DNA from: Scheffersomyces stipitis CBS 6054 | Taxonomy: Eukaryota; Ascomycota; Pichiomycetes; Serinales; Debaryomycetaceae | Reading direction: 5' to 3' | Assembly: GCF_000209165.1 (NCBI RefSeq) | Contig: NC_009042.1 | Span: forward strand, 1,860,001 to 1,924,000 | Length of the DNA: 64,000 nucleotides | Part shown: piece by piece, positions 20,609-30,346 of the stretch | How positions within the stretch are numbered: position 1 is the first letter of the stretch | How the letters are laid out: each line of letters begins with the position of its first letter | Notes under the pieces: generated by a model | What the model saw: the letters and a program-made list of their open reading frames with translations, nothing else | What the model was told of the DNA's origin: nothing | Databases searched by the model: none | Program-made: the position numbers and the translations under genes

Positions 20609-22162
20609 ATGCTATCTTTACGGGAGAATTTCGATATCGAGTTTCTTTCCATAAACCAGCTTAGCTATGTTTTCAACAAATTTTGCGAATCCACCAATTC
20701 GAGCCAGTACACCAGTTTCTGTATTCATATAGCTAGCAAGTGCTTGCATCTTATGAATAGATATGGAGCACTCCACCCTTCTCACGAGAAACTTATTGAC
20801 TATTTGAAGAAGCACGGCCAACAGAATATATACGATCGTCAGTGGTGTTCTACAATTCAGCAGAGAAGCTGTGAGTTTCAGGAAACATTGAATACGAAAT
20901 TTGACACGATCTTAGCTTCATCCAATGCTTCATCAAGTCCACTGGACAACCAGCAACTATTTTCCGAAGTCAGACAAGGAGTTGTAATTGCCATTATCGA
21001 GACAAACTACCAGAATGCGCTTAGCTTTCTAAACAAGTATTCTACCGTAGTTCAATTTTATACCCAGCCTAGAAGTCTTGCTCAATTGAAAGAGAATCGG
21101 TTCATAGAGTATTTGTTCTTCCAGTATATTGTTAGCATATTCGACCTTATATGGTTTCCGTTGGACAGCTTGCAACAGCAGCAGTTTACATTCACACGTC
21201 GTGACGATAGTACTTCAGGAGGCTTCAAAAATCTAGATTCCATTGCAAAAAAAGTAAACAACTACTACACGAAGTGTGAGATGCTACTAAGCTCCAGCGT
21301 GCCAGAAGAAGAAGAAATTGAACATATTAGTGACGAATTGTTCTACTTCTGGCTTGTAAAATTCTATGGTTTGACAGTTTTGTTTAAACAGTTTAAATTC
21401 TTGGAGTTTCATGAGGAGTTTGATGTACTCTTTGTGAAATACCAGACGATTAATGCTCAGATAGAAGCCAGCCCTTTATTGTTGTTGAGCGATAATCTTC
21501 CTATCCTCAGATCCAACATCCTTTCTATGTACGGCATCGTAATGATCTTTCTTAAACCCTTCAACTCGCTTTCGTTGATGGATGTAGGGAATGACGACGC
21601 CCTTCTAGACTTGTTTAGTGCCGAAGAAGACAAGTTTGAGTATTTGCTTTACCACGAGGTCATGGTGCCGTTGTCAGAGTCCAATAACAGAAAAGCAAAG
21701 ATGAACTTTTTAGAAAACTCTAGATTTCTGGACATGTTTGTAGCTTGTTTGGACTATCTAGCGCCCGCAGTACCCAAGTCATCTACCTCAGCATCGATTA
21801 ATTTCATTAGATACTTGAACTTGATCATAGACTTCAAGAATTTCTTGCTTATCCTCTCAGTCGTGAAGCAGGCGCCACGTCTCAAAATGATAGAACTTTT
21901 GGGTTACGACATTAGAACGATGTCTGACTCCTCGTTGTCTGCTACGACCCACAATATACTCTCTCTTATGGGCGCTCTTGGACTCGGAAAGATCGGTGTG
22001 GGCTATAGAAGTCACCAAGATGTATTTTTCAACGAGGGTCACGATAGTAAACTAGCAGTACGCGAACTTCAAAGTAGAATGGACGAGCTCACCAACGATC
22101 TTCAAGCCGAGAGTATTGCGATCACCATGACAGGTGCGTTGCTCGAGAAATTCTTCAGCTAA
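20609..22162 (+). CDS. Unknown helical protein, possibly PCI-domain type
   Basis: This 517-aa product is mostly alpha-helical by composition and lacks signal peptide or membrane segments. A low-complexity Ser/Asn patch lies near residues 110-118 and an acidic EEEEIE near 233. The last 150 residues (a helical run, then a segment around IELLGYDIR, then a final amphipathic helix with ELQSRMDEL) look like the winged-helix plus tail of PCI subunits in COP9 signalosome or proteasome lid. This is a weak visual similarity. The gene converges on a probable deneddylase, 47 bases apart, which makes a COP9 link attractive but unproven. Confidence 0.75.
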   Translation: MLSLRENFDIEFLSINQLSYVFNKFCESTNSSQYTSFCIHIASKCLHLMNRYGALHPSHEKLIDYLKKHGQQNIYDRQWCSTIQQRSCEFQETLNTKFDTILASSNASSSPLDNQQLFSEVRQGVVIAIIETNYQNALSFLNKYSTVVQFYTQPRSLAQLKENRFIEYLFFQYIVSIFDLIWFPLDSLQQQQFTFTRRDDSTSGGFKNLDSIAKKVNNYYTKCEMLLSSSVPEEEEIEHISDELFYFWLVKFYGLTVLFKQFKFLEFHEEFDVLFVKYQTINAQIEASPLLLLSDNLPILRSNILSMYGIVMIFLKPFNSLSLMDVGNDDALLDLFSAEEDKFEYLLYHEVMVPLSESNNRKAKMNFLENSRFLDMFVACLDYLAPAVPKSSTSASINFIRYLNLIIDFKNFLLILSVVKQAPRLKMIELLGYDIRTMSDSSLSATTHNILSLMGALGLGKIGVGYRSHQDVFFNEGHDSKLAVRELQSRMDELTNDLQAESIAITMTGALLEKFFS

Positions 22163-22209
22163 AATGTTATGCTATGATATTTATATCTATCTGTAATGGT
22201 ATATATATG

Positions 22210-23349
22210 CTATAATGATTTATATAGTTTATGAATCAATTTCATCATATAGAGCCTTGCACTTAATGCATTGAAACGGACATTTCCAATATCCAAGTCT
22301 ACAGCCCCTTCCGCTGAATCGGAGAAGAGTAGTTGCTTTACTAAAAAGCATGCTATCATAATGAGATATACTCCACAGTCATCAAAGTTATCCTGTTGGT
22401 CACACTTCATCCTTATGATATCTATCTTGGTCTTGTCGCCTGCCTTGAATATGCTTTTACACGATTTCAATCTCTTTATCAATTCGTTCAACAAATTGGT
22501 CTCAGATTGCGATGCAAATTCGTCTCCATCAATAGCCATGGAGTCGTACAAATAGAGTCTATTCTCCAAAATCGACAAAAGCGCAAGTGCCCAGTGATCG
22601 CCATTATTAACATCTTCCAAATCAATGTCTTCGTAGTCGTCAATGAAGTTGATCGGTATAAATATGAACTTCAGCTGCTTCAATTCATTAATAGGAAGAA
22701 TATTTTCCAAGTCATCGGTGACTGGGAAATGCAAAAATAGCTGTACCAAGGATGGGTACAACATCTGGACCTGGTAGTTGAATTTTTTAGCCGGATCTTG
22801 ACTCTTGAGGAAGAGCTGGTTAATAAGCTCGAAAATAAGTGAAATATTGTTGTCATTGAGCCACTCACCAGGAAGAATATGGTCTAGATCCGAGCTATAA
22901 AGTGCGATAGAATGGTACTGGAACAACTTGAAATCGATTGATTTGGGTTGTTCTGCCATTCTGAGGATATTACTATGTATTGATTTTATACTGCTTTTGG
23001 CTAGGAATGGATTGAAGATTTCGAGTTCAGACATGTCCCTGTCTTTTCCGGAACCCAGTAGCTCTTGCTGTCTCTTGATATGCTTATTGCGAGCAGCATT
23101 AATTTTCTTCATTTGTCTCTGTTCCTTTTTCTCCAGTTTAGTGAGCCGTTTCTTTCTAGTCGCGTGAATGCTGGAATCGTCGTCATTACCAGGTGTCTCT
23201 TCTTCACTTTCGTCTACTTCATCAGGCAAGTAGTCGTCCCAAGGTAGCTGATCAAATCCATTGGATCTGGTAGCCAGATGCCTACCTGGGCCCGCACCAG
23301 AACTGTCGTAACAAAAGCCCTTGGCAGAGTCGAAGACAATATGTGGCAT
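22210..23349 (-). CDS. Ulp/SENP-fold cysteine protease, probable deneddylase
   Basis: This 379-aa C48-family protease has a full catalytic set: His252 (GDHWALAL), Asp269 (YDSM), Gln319 and Cys325 (DDCGVY). The N-terminal 130 residues are polar, with an acidic cluster (ESEEE) and a basic coiled-coil-like KKRLTKLEKKEQRQ segment. The C48 fold cleaves ubiquitin-like tails. The gap of about 17 residues between catalytic His and Asp and the short length favour the SENP8/Den1/Nep1 (NEDD8/Rub1) branch over Ulp1 or Ulp2, but SUMO specificity cannot be excluded. Confidence 0.8.
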   Translation of the reverse strand: MPHIVFDSAKGFCYDSSGAGPGRHLATRSNGFDQLPWDDYLPDEVDESEEETPGNDDDSSIHATRKKRLTKLEKKEQRQMKKINAARNKHIKRQQELLGSGKDRDMSELEIFNPFLAKSSIKSIHSNILRMAEQPKSIDFKLFQYHSIALYSSDLDHILPGEWLNDNNISLIFELINQLFLKSQDPAKKFNYQVQMLYPSLVQLFLHFPVTDDLENILPINELKQLKFIFIPINFIDDYEDIDLEDVNNGDHWALALLSILENRLYLYDSMAIDGDEFASQSETNLLNELIKRLKSCKSIFKAGDKTKIDIIRMKCDQQDNFDDCGVYLIMIACFLVKQLLFSDSAEGAVDLDIGNVRFNALSARLYMMKLIHKLYKSL

Positions 23350-23804
23350 TAGGGCAGCAATGAAAAGTGCTGAGCGTGGAAATGGAGCATAGGAAAGGGC
23401 TCTTTTCGTGGATCTGTGGAAGCACAGTTAGTGAAATTTGATGCTCATAGTTAAGTTGTTGAACCCATATCCAGCAAGCGCATCTCACGCGCAATTTGCT
23501 ATACTTAAGGAAGCTTCTACTGGCCACTTACCTTAACAAGATATTGAAATAGACTTGATATCTGTTGCATAGTATTCAAAAGCTCTAATTGATTTACATA
23601 TTTCATTACAGTTAAGATCTCAAATATCCTTGTTTTTATACTTTACCGAAGTAGTTTTGTTCACTCGTAGTTGAGCTCCGCATCTATAATTTTTCAGATC
23701 CCAGAAATGCACACTACTTCTCGAAGCTTTGCTCTACAAGTGAAAAATTCACTACTACCATATTTCCATTGGATATACATAGTTGATATACTTCCAGTGC
23801 CATT
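23350..23804. promoter_or_regulatory. Divergent promoter, protease / ICP55
   Basis: This is a 455-base region between divergent genes. It is AT-rich close to the ICP55 start. I see no distinctive element. Confidence 0.4.
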
Positions 23805-25415
23805 ATGCTTCGTGCCCGAAGTCTTCATCCTGTGAGGATATGGAAAAGAAGTCGAATTTTGTCAAATCTTTCAGGTAATTGTGATAGAACATTCACTAGA
23901 TCCATTTCCATCGACTCTAGACCAAGCCAATCCATTCCCTACAATGTTGGACAACCTACACATGAAACTAGACCTCATTACTTGCCCACCCCTGGGAACT
24001 TGACTCCGAGCATTTCAGCTTTGGAATACTACAACAGAAGATTGGCTCTAGCTTCGAAGATGCCCTCAAAGTCTATTGCTATACTTGTAGGAGCTGACGT
24101 CAGGTACAGTTCGGGAAGTGTATTCTACGAATTTCAGCAGGACAACGACTTGTACTATATGACAGGTTGGTTAGAGCCCCATTCAGTGGCTATTGTGGAG
24201 AAACGCGCAGACAACGGTGACGACGACGATGTGGTGCTACATATGCTTGTTCCACCCAAGAATCCTCAGACTGAACTCTGGGAAGGCGAACGACTGGGAT
24301 TGGAAGGAGCATACGATTATTTCAACGCAGACTTTGTAGAAGATATAGACAGTGCCAGAAAACATATACTGCAGCTTCTAGAACGCAACGACTATGTTTT
24401 CTGGGACGATAAGCTGGTTCTGGCCAAACTGACTGTAGGCTCCCGGTTTCTGTCGTTTTTCACTGGTTCCAATGCTCCATCAGCTACAGCATCTAGTATA
24501 GCAGAACTTATAAAAAGCTCGGGCAAATTGATTCAACCATTAGCAGGAAAGATAGCCGAACAGAGAGCTGTCAAGTCAGAGGCCGAGATCAAAGTGATGC
24601 ATGTTGCAGCGCAGATATCTTCTCGAGCAATCAACAAGGCTATGGCTAAAGTTGGCTCAGAATCGCCTATCTATACCGAAAAGACTTTGGCAAAGTATTT
24701 AGACTACCAGTTCGTCAAAGGTGGCTGTGACAAACTGGCATACATTCCTGTAGTTGCATCTGGAAAGAACGCTTTGACAATCCATTACACCAGAAATGAC
24801 GATCTTTTGTATAGGGATGAATTGGTGTTTATTGACGCTGGAGGCAAGCTAGGAGGTTACTGTGCTGATATATCAAGGACATGGCCCAACTCTCCTAGAG
24901 GATTTACGCAACCTCAGAGGGATATCTATGAAGCCGTTTTGAACACCAATAGAAAGTGCATAGATATGTGCGACGAAAGTAAAGGTTATTCGTTACATGA
25001 TATTCATGAGTTCTCTATCAAGTGCTTGTTAGAAGAGTTGAGAAACTTGCCTGGATTTTCTGGAGTATCTCAGAACGAAGTAGCACGTACCTTGTATCCT
25101 CATTATATTGGACATCATCTAGGATTAGATTTGCATGATATCCCATCAGTTTCGCGTTTCAAGAGACTTGTAGAAGGCAATGTCATTACCATTGAGCCAG
25201 GTCTCTATATTCCGCAAGACAACAAATGGCCCAAGCATTTCCAGGGCATTGGTGTTCGAGTTGAAGACGATATCGTCGTAGGCAGCACCCAGGACGAAAT
25301 TATAAACTTGTCCAGCGGGTGTGTGAAGGAGGTTGCTGATATTGAGGCTTTAATTTCTAGTGGAAATGCTACAACTCCAGGAATTGACGAAGAGTTGGTC
25401 ATATTGGATATATAA
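23805..25415 (+). CDS. ICP55: Mitochondrial intermediate-cleaving aminopeptidase (Xaa-Pro type)
   Basis: Icp55 removes one residue from mitochondrial proteins after presequence cleavage and so stabilises them. The 536 aa start with a basic, acid-free presequence (Arg-rich residues 3-32). An aminopeptidase-P N-terminal domain follows, with YYMTGW. The pita-bread metallopeptidase domain has both metal sites complete: Asp344 (FIDAGG), Asp355 (CADISR), His437 (GHHLGLDLHD), Glu464 (TIEPGLY) and Glu487 (RVEDD). CTG codons occur, three of them close together near 24414-24431; with CTG read as Ser they change a KLVLAKL-like run. Another lies before AYIPVVAS. Confidence 0.93.
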   Translation: MLRARSLHPVRIWKRSRILSNLSGNCDRTFTRSISIDSRPSQSIPYNVGQPTHETRPHYLPTPGNLTPSISALEYYNRRLALASKMPSKSIAILVGADVRYSSGSVFYEFQQDNDLYYMTGWLEPHSVAIVEKRADNGDDDDVVLHMLVPPKNPQTELWEGERLGLEGAYDYFNADFVEDIDSARKHILQLLERNDYVFWDDKLVLAKLTVGSRFLSFFTGSNAPSATASSIAELIKSSGKLIQPLAGKIAEQRAVKSEAEIKVMHVAAQISSRAINKAMAKVGSESPIYTEKTLAKYLDYQFVKGGCDKLAYIPVVASGKNALTIHYTRNDDLLYRDELVFIDAGGKLGGYCADISRTWPNSPRGFTQPQRDIYEAVLNTNRKCIDMCDESKGYSLHDIHEFSIKCLLEELRNLPGFSGVSQNEVARTLYPHYIGHHLGLDLHDIPSVSRFKRLVEGNVITIEPGLYIPQDNKWPKHFQGIGVRVEDDIVVGSTQDEIINLSSGCVKEVADIEALISSGNATTPGIDEELVILDI

Positions 25416-25622
25416 TGCCTGAAGAAACCTATTATGGCATTAAAGTCTGCTATTGCATACCATATCTAGATTGTGCTCTTTAAATATCTAGGTATAGAGT
25501 CTACTGCTGACTACTATATCATCTACTATGTAGATGCATAATCTTTCTGTACATACATGTTCATAATAGTGTATCATTCACGATTTTTAGCTATTTACAA
25601 AGTCATGACCACTAAAGTAGTA

Positions 25623-26471
25623 CTAACGTCCAATGTTCAACAACAACGAGTTTTTGGATCCTTCTTCACCAGCATTGCCCTTTCCACTTGGCAAGTACGA
25701 TACATTAGGCGAGTTGGCCAATGTCTGGGCAATATCCTTAGAGGCTTCTAATCTTCTGATCATCAACAAACCGTCACCAGCCTTAGCAAGTGCTTTGGAA
25801 ACAGTTTCGGCACTTTCAGCTTCACCCTCGGCTCTGATGATATTGGCTTTTCTTTCCTGTTCAGCCTTTTCGACTAAGTACTTGGCTCTCTCGGCATCTT
25901 GTTGTGCAATTTGTTTCTGTTCCACGGCCTTAGTGAACTCTTTGCCGAAAGTCATATGAGTGATTGAAACATCTTCCAACTTGATGTTGAACTCATCAGC
26001 TCTTCTTGCAAGCTCCTGTCTGATACGAGCTGACACGACTTCTCTCTGGGTAATCAACTCAGCAGCATCGAACTGGGCTACAATAGACTTCAACACTTCG
26101 TTTCCAATGGCAGGTAACACTCTTTCATCATAATCCAAACCCAAACTCTGGTAGATCTTGGGCAATTGCAACACTTCAGGTCTGTGCAAGACTCTCAATG
26201 TCAACGAGACATTCTGCAAATCTTTGGAACCAGTCGTGGTGGCAATGGTTTTAGGCTTCGTTCTCACATCATACACAATTGCCTTCTGCAACCATGGAAT
26301 CAAAAAATGGGTTCCTTCTCCAATGACATCTTTCTGAACCCCATTCAATCTGTCGAAAATAACGGCTCTCTTGCCTCCTTCTACGTCGTAAATGGCCGAT
26401 TGGCCCAAAGCCACAGCCAAACCTGCGGGTATGGCAATTCGGGAGATGAACTCAGCAAATCTCTGTGACAT
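25623..26471 (-). CDS. PHB1: Prohibitin 1
   Basis: Phb1 forms rings with Phb2 in the inner mitochondrial membrane, acting as chaperone scaffold and m-AAA regulator. The 282 aa (yeast about 287) begin with a short hydrophobic anchor (residues 9-25) and the family block YDVEGGKRAVIFDR. An SPFH domain follows, with GEGTHFLIPWLQ. The coiled coil holds AEQERKANIIRAEGEAESA. The C-terminal LANSPNVSYLP is also typical. The gene lies tail-to-tail with ICP55, 207 bases apart. Confidence 0.97.
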   Translation of the reverse strand: MSQRFAEFISRIAIPAGLAVALGQSAIYDVEGGKRAVIFDRLNGVQKDVIGEGTHFLIPWLQKAIVYDVRTKPKTIATTTGSKDLQNVSLTLRVLHRPEVLQLPKIYQSLGLDYDERVLPAIGNEVLKSIVAQFDAAELITQREVVSARIRQELARRADEFNIKLEDVSITHMTFGKEFTKAVEQKQIAQQDAERAKYLVEKAEQERKANIIRAEGEAESAETVSKALAKAGDGLLMIRRLEASKDIAQTLANSPNVSYLPSGKGNAGEEGSKNSLLLNIGR

Positions 26472-27044
26472 AGTATGTAATATTTGACTTGAAGAAAAAT
26501 AGATGGAAGTAGGAATTGTAGAGAGATATAAGTGAAATATAGGATTGAGTATTTAAGAACGGTGGTGGCGAGTAGTGTGCCAACCGGGAAATGGAACTCT
26601 TGAGAGAAGGCATTTGTCTCCCATAGTTAAGCAACCTGCTCATAGTTAAGGAATCGATTGCAAAAAGTAGAGAACTACAATTCTCTTTGGATCATATACT
26701 AACAGCATACTAGCAGTAATAACTTAGCTGTATACATTGTGTAATCCGCGTTCTACAAGTCAAGAATATTATCTTATTTGTTTCTCTTTTCAATTTCTAT
26801 TAATAGTGAGGTTCTTATATTAAAGGATCTTAGAAGCTGAACAGCACCTATATAGAGCGAGAAATGCAAGGCGAACGTCACTGGAAGCTGAAAGCTACTT
26901 AGCTATTTGGGCTTTTGCGCTACTAGGATATTGCGCTATTAAACTGACATGATCTTATAGTACGAGATAACGAGAAGCAATAGCAGTCTACTACTTCTTC
27001 GTAATGCAGGAGGAATTTACAAATGTATACTACTTGATTCTTGA
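26472..27044. other. PHB1 upstream region / CCC1 3' flank
   Basis: This is a 573-base region between two minus-strand genes. It is AT-rich, with no gene or distinctive site. It presumably holds the PHB1 promoter and CCC1 terminator. Confidence 0.4.
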
Positions 27045-27947
27045 CTATTCAATCAAGTAGACCAATGTCCAAGCAGCACCAGCAGCTACCGAGCCGATAG
27101 CCACCATTTGTAGACCTTCTCCGTACTTCTTGGATCTGGCACAATCGTCTCCCAACGAAATGGAAGTCTTTACGTAACCAAATACAAACAAAGTTATAAT
27201 CATGACAATAACAGACACCAACAAGCCGGTTTTGACAACCGTGGTGAAGAAGTAGGGCAAAAGTGGGACAAATCCACCTAAAAAGTATGACAGCCCGATG
27301 GTTAAAGCCGAGGTGAATTCTCTACCTTCTGCAGGCTCTTCTAAGCCTTTGCCGAATCTAATAACAAAATCAATCAACATCTTTGGCTGCGAGTCTAAAT
27401 CTTTTAAGAATGAAGCAATGGTTTGTTCTGTAGCTCCTAGCTCAAACATGATTTCTGCAGCTTCCTGGTTGATCAATTCTGGTTTGTTGAAGAATTCTGT
27501 TTTTTCTTTCTTGACTTGTGACTTGTAGTATTCTGATTCCGAACGAGCAGCCAAGAAACCACCAAGTCCCATAGAGATAGCCCCGGATACCAACTCGGCC
27601 ATACCACCGGTGATGACCAACTTGGAGTCTCCAAGTGACGACAAACCTGCCGTCAATGCAAAAGGAACAGTCAAACCGTCAGACAATCCAATGATGATGT
27701 CGGACATGACTCTGGGGTCGAACTTGTTGAAAAAGCCAACGTCCTCGTCGTCTTCGGACGAACGAGAAGATAACGAATTCAATACGCCTTCGCTGTCGGC
27801 CAAGTCCTGGCCTCTGTCTGGCGTCGAAAGACTGCCGTATGGAGCTTGTGCGTTGGCTAAGAGCTGAGAGGAAGACTCAAACTCTTCGGTGCTCTTGGCC
27901 TTGTTGAAAAGACTGGACACGCCGTTCTTGATGGCAACCAATGACAT
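27045..27947 (-). CDS. CCC1: Vacuolar iron/manganese transporter Ccc1
   Basis: Ccc1 imports Fe2+ and Mn2+ into the vacuole. The 300 aa have a polar, acidic N-terminal tail (about 75 residues), then the VIT core. The core includes MSDIIIGLSDGLTVPFALTA and the SGAISMGLGGFLAARSE block. A cytosolic metal-binding helical region contains repeated Glu (EAAEIMFELGATE). Three C-terminal membrane segments follow. DGLTVPFALTAG and MGLGG are diagnostic. The 1.6-kb divergent region upstream contains CCAAT boxes, as expected for HAP/HapX-type iron control. Confidence 0.95.
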   Translation of the reverse strand: MSLVAIKNGVSSLFNKAKSTEEFESSSQLLANAQAPYGSLSTPDRGQDLADSEGVLNSLSSRSSEDDEDVGFFNKFDPRVMSDIIIGLSDGLTVPFALTAGLSSLGDSKLVITGGMAELVSGAISMGLGGFLAARSESEYYKSQVKKEKTEFFNKPELINQEAAEIMFELGATEQTIASFLKDLDSQPKMLIDFVIRFGKGLEEPAEGREFTSALTIGLSYFLGGFVPLLPYFFTTVVKTGLLVSVIVMIITLFVFGYVKTSISLGDDCARSKKYGEGLQMVAIGSVAAGAAWTLVYLIE

Positions 27948-29572
27948 TATGGATATGTAGATGTTATGATTGAAGGATCAATGAAAGGATGAATGAAGAT
28001 CGACAAAAAGAGCGATCGGGTTGATGTGGTAGAGGAAACTAGAAAATTATGATGTGGACGTGAAGTTTGAAAAATTGACAAGATTCAAAGTTTGTGAAGT
28101 AAATCTGAAAATTGAAATATTGAGTCAGGTTCGCAATGGCTAGATGGTGACCTCAATATCAAAACAATAATATTCAAAACTTGCAATAAATTGGATATAT
28201 CTTGAGTTTGAGATGTTGCTGATACAAATCTTTCGGAAGTGCTGAGTATACTTCTTATATGTTCGCCTGTTTCTGCTGTGAGATCACGGAGATGAGATGA
28301 ATTTCAGCAGATGAAGTACAATGCCGAATTCGCGTTAGCTCAGTATGGGGAAGCAACTGAGTCGTTCTGTGGAGAAAGCTGATAGGCTGGAGCAGCTGGG
28401 ATACACTGGAAGGGGAAGACGGAGCAGCGATGGGGCAGCTGCTATATATGGGTCCGTTTATATGGGAGTGTCAGCCGAATGACGATACAAAACATCAGAT
28501 CTGAAAAATGATTCAAGTCACCAAATCGCAAGACTCATCTATGTATATATACATACGTAAGGGAAATTTTTTCCGCAGACTACGTCTGGCACAGATGCAC
28601 TGGGGAGAAGCGGTTTAGGCTGCACGTGACGTGATTTGTCGGTTGTGCTGACATATTAGCGGGCTGTGATTGGCTGGATGCGGTGCACGCAGCACCTCGC
28701 GGCTGTCAATCTAGACCGTGCTTACTTATCTGTGGCAGTATTGGTCAGGAGGGGATTTTCTAGACTTTCACTACGGTGAAAGGGCTGCTGTGGATCAGGG
28801 GTCAGGGAGACGGCACAGAATCGGCAGGAGAGCTACGGTGAAGGAGAAACAGGGAGCTGGCTGTGGAAACAGGTGTAGTTTTTGCTTAGCCGTTTAGATG
28901 GGAGAATGTGAGAATTCCGTGTGGTTATTATATTCGCAATGGGGTGAATCGGCTCTGATTATTATAAATTATTATTTGGCTGGCGGAAGAATCTGACTGG
29001 CCGTGCGATTCCTACCAGGCTTCGGTGATTTCGTCCTTGAGCCAGTGCCAGCATCATATAAGTTAAGTATGTATGAAGTATAGCATGCCGTGGTATCAAG
29101 CAGCTCTTAATCTCTGGTTGAGCACTGATGCTGCGTGCTTCTCCCACATTCACACACATATACTCATTCACAGAATTCATGTACTGAATCGGCGTAGAGG
29201 GCAAGTTTAGCCTACTCGGTTGTTAATCAAATTCTGTATGGCCAATTTCAGTAACCGAGAAGCGATTCTAGACTACGGTTCTACACGGAGGTTCTACGCT
29301 GCGACTCAAAGCTGTCAATGCTACGAAAGTCGTTCCAACTGCCTAATTGGTGACAGAGTACTTGATGTATTTCTGGGTTCCTTGCACAGCACTGATCCCA
29401 GATATTTGCACCCTGTGGTGATGCGCTGATAACAATGTCGCCCAACGAGCGCGACATCTTCTCGAACTCCAAGATGCGAGTGACATTCTTGAATCCGTAC
29501 TTCTAGTTCTCTTCCATATAAGGACACTTGCACGTATACTTCCCCAAGGCTTTTGCATCCCATTGCTTGAAA
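27948..29572. other. 1.6-kb divergent intergenic region CCC1 / RNA-binding protein
   Basis: No gene is supportable. Overlapping frames of 60-97 codons near 28962-29614 are motif-free. GGTTCTAC is repeated at about 29277 and 29290. Most regulatory-looking sites lie between 28620 and 28750. Confidence 0.45.
28623..28745. promoter_or_regulatory. CCAAT boxes and E-box upstream of CCC1
   Basis: ATTGG at 28669-28673 and ATTGGT at 28740-28745 (CCAAT on the gene strand) and CACGTG at 28623-28628 followed by ACGTGA lie 680-800 bases upstream of the CCC1 ATG. In fungi the CCAAT-binding complex with HapX-type partners represses vacuolar iron importers during iron starvation. The distance is long for a yeast promoter, so confidence is moderate. 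Confidence 0.4.
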
Positions 29573-30235
29573 ATGTCTCTGGCCTCTCCACATATAAACA
29601 CCATCTATGTCCACAATCTCAACGACAAGGTGTCACTCAAAAAGTTGCGCCAGTCACTCGACGAAATCTTCAACAAATTTGGCACCATCATACAAATCAC
29701 AGCCCACAAGAATCTCAAGATGAAGGGCCAGGCTTTTATCACATTCGAGACAGCCGAGTCTGCTGCCAAGGCATTGGTCAAACTCCAAAACCATCAGCTT
29801 TTCAACAAACCCATTAAAATACAATATGCCAAAACCAACTCAGATAACTATTTTACGCAAGTCGCGAACGATCCAAAACCAATAGAAACCAGAAAAGAGT
29901 TGAAAGCAAAACAGCAAACCAAGAAAAGGACAGCCGACGAGTCAGAACAGAAACCCCAGAAGAAGAAGATCAAAATCGACGACTGGAAGAAACTTCCTCC
30001 AAATAAAATTCTCCTTCTTCAGAACTTATCTGGATCGGTGGACCAGACTAAGCTTTCTTCTTATTTTGAACAATTCGCTGGCTTCGTCACTGCCAGACTT
30101 GTTAAAGCCCGTAACTTGTCATTTGTAGAGTTTGAGAACGACCTGGCTTCTACAGAATGTATTTCAAAAGTCGATCTGGTCGTGTTGAAGGAAAACTTTG
30201 GCGACGAAGCCTTCTTGACCTACGCAAAGAAATGA
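29573..30235 (+). CDS. U1A/U2B''-type snRNP RNA-binding protein with two RRMs
   Basis: The first ATG at 29573 gives 220 aa; the frame runs further upstream only via TTG. RRM1 (about residues 8-86) has RNP2 IYVHNL and RNP1 KGQAFITF. A Lys-rich linker (about 100-140, with KKRT and KKKIKID) follows, then RRM2 (about 145-218) with LLLQNL and the RNP1-like LSFVEFEN. This architecture is that of U1A, U2B'' and Drosophila SNF. Yeast Mud1 (U1) has two RRMs and Msl1 (U2) one, so Mud1-like is likelier, though a single dual-role protein is possible. Confidence 0.85.
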   Translation: MSLASPHINTIYVHNLNDKVSLKKLRQSLDEIFNKFGTIIQITAHKNLKMKGQAFITFETAESAAKALVKLQNHQLFNKPIKIQYAKTNSDNYFTQVANDPKPIETRKELKAKQQTKKRTADESEQKPQKKKIKIDDWKKLPPNKILLLQNLSGSVDQTKLSSYFEQFAGFVTARLVKARNLSFVEFENDLASTECISKVDLVVLKENFGDEAFLTYAKK

Positions 30236-30346
30236 AAAATCCATAATAGACTAACGATGGTATGACTAAATCTTGTATTATAGTGCTACTAAATAGAGGT
30301 ATTAACTATCCTTTTTAACGAATGTAGTGAATTCCCAAATCTATCT

